NCBI RefSeq assembly: GCF_003711515.1
Contig: NW_021167084.1
Coordinates: 476,621 to 540,620 of the forward strand
Reading direction: 5' to 3'
DNA from: Sodiomyces alkalinus F11
Lineage: Eukaryota > Ascomycota > Sordariomycetes > Glomerellales > Plectosphaerellaceae
Length of the DNA: 64,000 nt
Made by a program: the position numbers and the translations under genes. How positions within the stretch are numbered: position 1 is the stretch's first letter; every line of letters begins with the position of its first letter. Below the pieces are notes generated by a model. That model did not search any database. It was not told the DNA's origin and saw only the letters and a list, made by a program, of their open reading frames with translations. Positions 56,590 through 64,000 of the stretch are shown piece after piece.

Positions 56590-57910
56590 CCGAATAGAAG
56601 GCGGCCGCCACGACCCTTATTAACTAAAAGGATTAGGCAGTTTAGGAGCGCGCTATACGCGGTAAATCGGCCTCCTACTAGGATAACTACCTTAATCTAA
56701 AGCTAAGCGATAAGGAGGCTAACGCCTATCTCCTCCCTATACCTATACCCCCTAACGTTCGTAAATACAAAGCCCTCGCCGTGGACCCTAACACGGAGGA
56801 GGCTACGGCCACTACTATTATAGCTACTCCGTCTTCCACTATCACGCTAAAGGGCGACGAGGCCACGGATACTATAGAATCCACGGCTACCACGGCCGCT
56901 ACCACGGCTACCGGTAAGAGGAAGACGGCCGCTCGCCGGAAGGTTACGGCCGTAACGAAAGAACCACCGACCAAGACACCTATATCTATCGATAACCTCT
57001 CTAAAAAGGGGCGTACGCGCTACCTATAAGATCGCCGTATATACCGTAAGGAAAAGGCAGACTACGATATATAGCAGAAAGAGTTTAATAAGGTACGCTC
57101 CTATATTAAAGGGATCGTATACACCACGTTATATAACCTCCTCGCCTAGCTATAGGACAATACCGTAAATAACCCGCGGGCCTAGATTACTGTCCTGCAC
57201 GCGCATATAGGACTAATACTTATACACCTCCGTAAGGAAGCCTTAGTTCTATACCGATAATACACCACGCCTATAAAGACTATACCTAAGGATATAGACG
57301 CCTGGGTAGTAAGCTAGAAAATAGCGATAATACATTATAAATATATAGGCGTTTTAGAACTATTAAGCGCGGACTATTAGGCAGAAGACGCGTTAAAAGC
57401 CGTTAGACCTATTACCCAGGAATAGAGTAATAACTACCTAGTAAATAACTACGATAAGATTACGGAAAACGAACTAACGATTAACGACTTCGTAAAGGCT
57501 TTACGGGCGGTTCTTAGTAATATAAAGAGCCTATAATCCACCGCTATAAAGCCTAGAGTTAGGAGAGGCACCTTTAAAACCCTTAGGAACCTCCCCGATA
57601 CTAAGGATACTACTAATAACGATAATAATAAGAAGCGCCCTCGTAGTAATATATCTGTAAAGGCTATCCCTCCCGTAACGAGGAGGCCTTATAAGATATA
57701 TAAGAATACCTATACTACCGCCGCATATTAGTACATAAGGTCGGATATACGCCCTTATACCTGGCGTGGCCGTGAAGATATTATAAAGGTCGCGGAAAAG
57801 AAGATACGTATTTATAGTTTTAAAAGCCGCGTAGACACCGCGATACAGAAAAGGCGGGAAGTAATAGCTACCACCGCTAATAAGATAGAGGAAGTCCAGG
57901 AAGATTAACT
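56590..57910 (+). pseudogene. Copia-1 gag
   Basis: Begins near 56590. An open stretch of 82 codons survives at 56781-57029 (MDPNTEEATATTIIATPSS, then GKRKTAARRKVTAVTKEPP), giving a Thr-rich then basic N-terminus. A helical gag-like region follows (about 57040-57560: ILIHLRKEALVLYR, KDIDAWVVS), then a basic tail (NNNDKKRPRS-like, about 57610). No clear CCHC knuckle was seen. Confidence 0.6.
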
Positions 57911-57959
57911 CTATAATACTACGCCTACTACTATAGTTTATAAAGACCTGTCCGTTACC

Positions 57960-59290
57960 GTGATAGGGAGACTAAGAGCCCCCCTAACTAGGGGGTGGCG
58001 CGTTATCATATAACGATACTATTAAGATTATAATAAGAATAGGGGATATCCCTTTCTATTAACTAAGCTAGAGCGTTATCACACTACGCGATCCTAGACT
58101 TAGGATCGTTAATCTATATCTTTAATAATTAAGGCCGTTTTATGGCCGTTAGACTACCTATAGTTAATTTATTAACGCTTTAGGTAGGTATTTATAAGGC
58201 TCCTATCCTCGGATACGGAGACGTTAAGCTACGTATATAATCCCTATCAGGCATAAAGAGGCTACTACGCCTCCGTAATATCGTATACTATAAGGAATTC
58301 GTCACTAATATCGGCTCGGAACGCTAGCTACGCCTATAAGGTTACCGCTAGGATACCGTAAATAATACTATTATTAGCTCCGCCGATAACCGGCCTATCT
58401 ATAAGCTACTAGATATCCACGGCTAGTATATAATCGAGCGCGCGGAAGCCACGGCCACTACTGCGTTCGCGGTCTCGGTAAGGCACCCCCGCGATAACCC
58501 GTATAGAAGATTATAATAACCGCGGTAACCGTAGAAGACTATAGTATAACGGTAGCATAAACGCCTCGGCCACTACGGCACCGATATTCTCGTAAAGATC
58601 GTCGACGCTACTTAGGGGGTAAAGATAAAGGGACCTTATATAACGGACTATAACGTGTATAGGTAATCGTAAATACCTGCGTAGATCCGGCGGATACTAT
58701 CCCTTTACCCGTTAAAGCCCGGAGAGGCCCTAGCTATTAATTTTCATGATCTAGAAAAGGCGGAGTAATTAGCGGGCGGACTATATAAGTCTATTTTATT
58801 CGTTATAGACGTGTATATAGGTTATACGTGGGATTACTACCTATGAAAGAGAGACTAAGGCTATATCCTACACGCTCTAAAGGACGTTTTTACCCTGCTT
58901 AAGACCTAATTCGATATCAGGCCACGAGTTCTATGGGCCTATTCTAAGATATTTTAGCACCTAGAAGTCGTTGCTTTCCTCGCTGCTAAGGGGGTAAAAG
59001 GCTAGCCGTCGGCACTATATTTATAGGATTAAAACGGCGTTATAGAACGGATTAAAGGTATCGTTAAGAGAAGGGCGAGGGCCATAAGGATTAGAGCTAA
59101 TCGACCTATATCTATCTAGCCTAAGATCTTTAAGACTACTATATATCTATATAATAGAACGCCACGATATATTAACGACTAGCGAACGCTATACGAAGGC
59201 CTACGCGGCCGTTAACCTAACCTTACGCACCTACGAGTATACGGCTATAAAGCCTTTATAAAAACGCGCGATGCCTAAGCTAAAAGGAAC
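57960..59290 (+). pseudogene. Copia-1 protease/integrase region
   Basis: The GAG-pre-integrase domain reads RLGHYGTDILVKIVDAT near 58565-58615, followed by YITDYNVYR (about 58637-58663), where the CxxC cysteines read as Tyr. The integrase core follows: FHDLEKAE, LYKSILFVIDVYIGYTWDYY (about 58780-58845), and IERIKGIVKRRARAIRI with LYNRTPRYIND (about 59040-59180). Order and spacing fit Copia. RIP stops inactivate it. Confidence 0.75.
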
Positions 59291-59579
59291 CGCCTATAAA
59301 GGCTAGAACCGAAGGTATAGATCGGTTATTATATCGGATACTAATCCTCGAATAGCTTCCGTATTTAGCTACTATACCTAACGGATATTATCACTACGAG
59401 AGATATAGTCTTTAACGAAGATAAGATATTTAACAGTAGGATTAAAACGCTATAAGCCACGGCTTCCGCCGAGGAAATCGGGGAACGCCTATAATCTATC
59501 CGTATCACCTAATCTAATAAGACCGCAAATAGGCTACTATTAAGGGGTATAGCCGTAGACGTATTAGATCTCGAGTCGG

Positions 59580-60140
59580 AAGACTCTAACGCCATCGCTA
59601 TTACTACGGGTAAAGGCGACGCCACCGCTATTACTACGGATAAAGGCGAGGCCGTCGCTATTACTATAAGAGAGGCTACTACTATTACTATAGACTATAC
59701 CGCTATTACTACGGGCACCGCTATTACTACGGACATTACTATTACTATAGGAGAAGATTATACTACCGCTATTACTACTGGTAAAGGCGACGCTACCGCT
59801 ATTACTACGGATAAAGGCGAGGCCGTCGCTATTACTATAAGAGAGGCTACTACTATTACTATAGACTATACCGCTATTACTACGGATACTGCTATTATTA
59901 TAGGAGAAAACTATACCACTGCTATTACTACGGGTAAAGGCGACGCTACCGTTATTACTACGGATAAAGGCGAGGCCGCCGTTATTACTATAAGAGAGGC
60001 CACTACTATTACTATAGACGAGGTTCTAAATCTATAGCCTAATAACTAAGCTATAGATTTAGAACCTCGTAACTCTAACGCCACCGTTATTACTACGGGA
60101 GAGGCCACCGCTATTACTACGGACACTTCACAGTTCACTA
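59580..60140 (+). repeat. Thr-rich coding minisatellite in Copia-1
   Basis: Units built from GCTATTACTACGG and variants encode AITT, AITI and AIIT. A longer unit of about 110-170 bp, containing GGTAAAGGCGACGC and GATAAAGGCGAGGCC, occurs three times (starting near 59605, 59779 and 59936). It sits between integrase and RT, where a flexible linker is expected. Little RIP damage is visible because the unit has few CpA sites. Confidence 0.85.
60017..60071. repeat. Perfect inverted repeat, 21-bp arms, at the end of the minisatellite
   Basis: 60018-60038 is the exact reverse complement of 60050-60070, with an 11-nt loop, starting ACGAGGTTCTAAATC. Perfect arms in a RIP-mutated element suggest either a recent origin or mutation of both arms together. 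Function is unknown; it would form a strong hairpin in RNA. Confidence 0.85.
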
Positions 60141-62400
60141 CTACGAGGTTTAAACCGTTTCCTACGCCTTTAATATCCCCGGAAGATCCCGCGCGCGCGT
60201 TCCTTATAGCGTTAGTAGTAGTCAGGGGCGCTAAGGTAGAAGAACACGATAACTATTAACGGATAGCTATAGATGCTCTTAGGGGGTGCCTGTCGGCTAT
60301 ACTCCTATCGGCCGCGCGCCTATTACCCGCGTGCCTATCTATCGCGAGAACTATCGTAAGTCTATACACGACTAAGAAGGTCTAGAACGATAACGCCTAA
60401 AAGGCGTTCTTTAACGCTAGCAGGACTTATAACCCTATACGCGCGAGGAAGTAAGCTATTAACGATAGCGACGTCGGTGCTATAGATTCTACTCCCTCTA
60501 ATACCTTTTAGCCGCTATCGCACGTAACCCGCGAGGATCTCCCGTCTCTACTAAAATACCACCGCGATATACGCCTCCACCCGTTACGGGAGCGGTGGTT
60601 ATAGGCCGAGGGGGAATACCTTAAAGGGCACCGATAGATAGGCTACTAATAGGAGGTAAGTAGTAATTAGGCTAATAAGTAATAAGTCCTCGCCTATAAA
60701 TAGGTATACACCTATAAATTTAATAAGGAGGGCACCCTCCTTAAGTGTAAGACACGCCTTATAGTCCGAGGGGATTAATAAAAATAGTTAGAGACAAAAA
60801 TAACTACGCTATAATACTAGCCTCGCGGTCCTTCCGTATACTAATAGCGATCGCCGCCCGATTTAACCTGGAGATAAGGTAGTTCGATACCGTTAATACG
60901 TTCGTTAACGCTAGCGTTAAGGAAAAGGTATTTATAAAGATACCGTAAGGCTACGAAGTACTAGGTAAGGTCCTACTACTACGGAAAGCCCTTTTCGGTT
61001 TAAGGGTATCGCCACTACTATAGTAAAAGAAATTTAGCGGCATGCTATAGAGGATAGACTTTATAGCTATCCCTAATAACCCCTATATTATAATCCGCGA
61101 CGGTTTAATCCTATTCTTCTACGTTAACGATATCGGACTTATATACTATAGAGACCGTAAAACGGACGCCGACGACCTTAAGGCTGCCCTTAAGCGAAGC
61201 TATAGGCTATTAGGAGGCGAAGAAATCCGTTAGTTCCTGGGAATTAAGGTCCTAAGGGATAGAGCCACCCGTAGGTTATAGCTATTATAATCCTCCTACG
61301 TGGAGAAAATCGCGGTTAAATACTACGTAGATATACTCTGCCGAAAACCACTAAAGGTCCTATTATCTACGGAGCCAGTAATACCCCGAGACGGCACCCG
61401 CGCGTTAATTCCCGAGGTCCGTTAGTATTAGAGAATAATCGGTTCTATCCTATACGCCGCTATCGTGATAAGACCCGATATCGCGTTCGCCTGCTTAAAG
61501 CTTTCCTAATATAATATTAACCCCTCTTCTAACCACCTTAAAAAGGCTTAATAAGTACTGCTATTCCTATACTATATAAAACACTATTACTTAGAATTCG
61601 GTGGGGATAGACTCTTTCTAATAGTAAGCGACGCGTCCTTTAGGGATAATCTAGACCGTAAGAGCTCGTAAGGATATACGATAAAGCTTTTCGGCGGCAC
61701 CGTTAACTAGAAGGCGGGTAAATAACCGACGGTTATAACGTCGTTAATAGAGTCGGAACTACTCGCTTTTACCGAGGCAGCTAAGGAGACGCTATTCGTT
61801 AGCCGGATATTAAGGGATTTAGAGCTTCGGCTAGACTAATAATAGCTATAGCTATACTACGATAATTAACAGACTATTAACCTCGTTAATAAGAAGGCAT
61901 AACGCCTACGAATAAGGCTGCGGTATATCGATATTTATAACTAGTAGGCGCGTTAGTTAGTATAGCAGGGCCTTTTTAAGGTCACGTACGTTAACACGAA
62001 GGAGATAATCGCGGACGGTTTAACGAAGGCACTACCGGAGGCAGGAATCAAAAGACTATAGTAACAGCTTAATTTAACGGATTAAAAGGACCGTATCGAG
62101 TAGTCTAAACGACTACACGAAGAGATTAAACGCGCTAAAGCCACGGCCGTAGTAACGATAAAGGCCCCCGAGGGCATAGCAGATTCGATAGATATAGATC
62201 CGATTAAGTAGATCCGGCTAATCAGGATTAAGGAACCAATTAAGATAGAATTAAATTAAACGGTTAAATATGGCGGATTTAGATCCCTTTTACGAGGGCG
62301 TTTTCCCCTGACTATTAATTTTACGATAGAAAAGTTAAGAGCGTTTAGTTCAAACCGAAGCCTCTGATTAGTTAGTTAACCTGGGAAGACCCACCTTAAC
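60140..62400 (+). pseudogene. Copia-1 reverse transcriptase and RNase H
   Basis: RT starts near 60690 (VYTYKFNKEGTLLKCKTRLI, then VRGD), with LILFFYVNDIGL as the YVDD remnant (about 61108-61143), YAAIVIRPDIAFACLKLS (about 61452-61505) and the RNase H region FLIVSDASFRDNLDRKSS (about 61615-61668), ESELLAFTEAAKE (about 61750) and VTYVNTKEIIADGLTKALP (about 61981-62037). Stops at TAG/TAA occur throughout. Confidence 0.85.
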
Positions 62401-62410
62401 TAAGGGAGTG

Positions 62411-62695
62411 TGTCGTATAGGCAGGACCACGATATAGTTTATAGGAGATCCAGGGAGGATCTACTCCATAACTAAGGGCTCCGGATATCAGGGACTTCGG
62501 GTATCAGGATATAACAAGGGTGGATACCGGAAAAGACCGGATAGGATCCAAATAATATAGTACCCATAACAGAGTCTTCACCACCTAAATTAAGGCCATA
62601 AAAGACTCTCCCAGATATAACTTAACACAATACACACACACGAGATTTCTGCTCTACTAAGTTAATCATTTAAGTGCCTATTTTGACGTGCGACA
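62411..62695 (+). repeat. Copia-1 3' LTR (285 bp)
   Basis: Preceded by the short purine-rich tract AAGGGAGTG. It keeps the unmutated terminal CGACA and more CpA than the 5' LTR. Followed by GCACC, the target duplication. Confidence 0.9.
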
Positions 62696-64000
62696 GCACC
62701 CCTGACCTCCACCTAACCATAACGCTATAACCAATAACCCACTAGCTATAAAGCTAGCCATAATAACGCCCCTAACGCCCCTAACGCCCTCCCTAAAGCC
62801 CCTATAACTATAGAGGGCCTTAGGGAGGTAGATATAGGTAATACCTCTGAAAATATAGAGGATTTAACCCTTACTACGCCTCTGAATTCGAAAAGACACC
62901 TTAGCCCTTCCACACCTACCCCTAGACGTTTTTCTAGGACCCGAATCGAATCCCCCTCGGACTCGGAAGCCGAAGGCGTTTTCGAAACGCGCTCTAGGGG
63001 CCCCCCTGCTTTTAGGGCCCCCCCTGCCGAAAACCCGAGCCTTTTAGGCTCTAAATAGGCTAAAAAGGCGCCCGGAACAGCTAAAGTCCCTGGAGAAACC
63101 TCGGCTAAGCCCCAGAAGTCGACTAGTTCGGCTAGTAAGGCATAGGCTAAGGAACTACTCTAACAGGCTCTTTAGCTACTTTAACAGGCCTATACCCTTG
63201 ACCCTGCCCCCTAGATTAAAGCCCTATCCATAGGGCTTAAATCTGCTATCGACGGAGCTCTAGAAGCCCCCTAGCCTTCTATACTCGAATAGAAGGTCGA
63301 CGAACTAGCCTAGGCAGTTTATAGGCTTACAGAATAGCCTAAACCCTTTTATAGCGAGGCTATACAGGGGAAAAAAGACCCTATAGCACCTTAGGCACCT
63401 ATAACCCAGGCCCAGACCCCCCTAGCACCCCTCCCCATAGACCCTAAAAAGGTCCCTAAGGTTATCCTCTAACCTACGGCAGGGGCGGCGATTCCTAGGG
63501 ATCACTTCGACCCTCTCGCGCTTCGGAATACGCTTAATAAGGCCCTGAAATTCCCTGCAGTTACGGCTATTAGCCGGTCGACTAACGGGAACCTAGTATT
63601 AACCCCGGGACCGAAATACAGCGTTTAATAGCTCCTAGACTCGTAGAATCAGTGGTTTAAAGAGCTAAACCTCCCCCTTTAGCCCCCCTAGCCTATAGGC
63701 GACTAGTTTAAACTTGTTATTAAACAGGTGCTTTCTAAAGCCTTTAGGGGTGGCGATACCCCTCTACCCGACCCCTCCGAGCCGCCGTAAAAGGCCCTTA
63801 ACCGAAGCCTATAACAGGGCCTAGGTCTATAGGACCTAGCTACTAAAATCGGCACCTTTAACCCTATTAGGGTAGTAGAAAAGCCTCGGTGGCTAGGGGC
63901 TCTAAACGCGTTCTATGGTATAGTGGTTATTTCTATGCCCTCTACTAAAAAACAGAAGTACTACCTAAAACAGGGGCTTTATATAGCCGGCCAACGGCTA
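62696..64000 (+). mobile_element. Tad1-like LINE, copy 3, continuation (ORF1), runs off the window
   Basis: Collinear with 1628-2970 of copy 1 and includes most of ORF1 (IGNTSENIEDLTLTTPLNSK near 62835-62895). It retains CAG codons in places where copy 1 has TAG, so it is somewhat less damaged. ORF1 is still interrupted by stops. Confidence 0.88.

Larger units (their letters stand above)
56097..62695 (+). mobile_element. Copia-1, complete Ty1/Copia retrotransposon (6.6 kb)
   Basis: Bounded by two 285-bp LTRs beginning TGTCG. The left LTR ends CGATA (RIP-changed) and the right ends CGACA. Target duplication is GTACC at 56092-56096 and GCACC at 62696-62700, which differ by one C to T change. 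Order is gag, GAG-pre-integrase knuckle, integrase, Thr-rich repeat linker, RT, RNase H and 3' LTR, the Copia order. Many RIP stops. A truncated relative is at 23183-26692. Confidence 0.92.

Noticed and set aside
56726..56974. 82-codon minus-strand ORF rich in Val/Ala
   Set aside because: Antisense of the Thr-rich Copia-1 gag N-terminus; composition is that of a reverse frame.
59580..60140. CRISPR-like or regulatory repeat array
   Set aside because: The units are tandem, in frame and encode a Thr-rich linker between Copia integrase and RT; there are no regular unique spacers.

Overview
This looks like a repeat-dense block from a filamentous ascomycete (Pezizomycotina) genome. Almost everything outside about 19.4-23.2 kb is retrotransposon sequence inactivated by repeat-induced point mutation (RIP). 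The damage is mainly CpA to TpA on both strands, so CAG/CAA codons became TAG/TAA, Cys TGT became TAT, and LTR ends TG..CA became TA..TA, while CpG and CpC look largely spared. Ordinary ORF calling therefore fails here. Reading through the TAG/TAA stops recovers long retroelement frames, and most domain calls below rest on that reading.

Layout, left to right. (1) A Copia element (Copia-B) fills 1-1022 and 14376 to about 15.96 kb. It is split by Gypsy-A, a chromovirus at 1023-14375 with 204-bp LTRs and a TATAC target duplication. Gypsy-A carries a full-length Tad1-like LINE at 1387-7592 with a 15-bp target duplication. (2) About 15.98-18.95 kb holds a long minus-strand, RIP-damaged coding sequence that I cannot classify. 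(3) The low-RIP gene island at about 19.4-23.2 kb holds a broken GDSL/SGNH esterase pseudogene, an intact APH-family kinase-like gene and an intact 135-codon conserved-type gene. (4) A 5'-truncated minus-strand Copia-1 copy spans 23183 to about 26692 and is interrupted by a 1.1-kb SINE-like retroposon at 25261-26356 with a perfect 14-bp target duplication. A partial minus-strand Tad1-like LINE follows, to about 28712. (5) A second LINE (LINE-B) is split by Gypsy-C at 30424-53505 (minus strand, 350-bp LTRs, CTATA duplication). Inside the Gypsy-C gag sits Gypsy-D at 38640-52804 (plus strand, 14.2 kb, 358-bp LTRs). (6) From 55.87 kb to the end is a third Tad1-like LINE copy, interrupted by a complete Copia-1 at 56097-62695 with 285-bp LTRs and a GCACC duplication that RIP changed to GTACC on one side.

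The most unusual content is accessory genes inside the Gypsy elements. Gypsy-D carries, downstream of pol, a gene whose product reads as a Ulp1/SENP-type (C48) SUMO-protease-like domain followed by SUMO-interacting-motif-like segments. Its catalytic positions have been changed by RIP-type transitions. All three Gypsy elements also appear to carry an extra ORF antisense to pol, between pol and the 3' LTR. In Gypsy-A and Gypsy-C this ORF has a Cys-rich segment followed by a low-complexity or coiled-coil segment.

Limits: domain borders are approximate, and unclassified sequences may have known relatives that I cannot search for. The window has a 10-N assembly gap at 50897-50906 inside the Ulp1-like gene.
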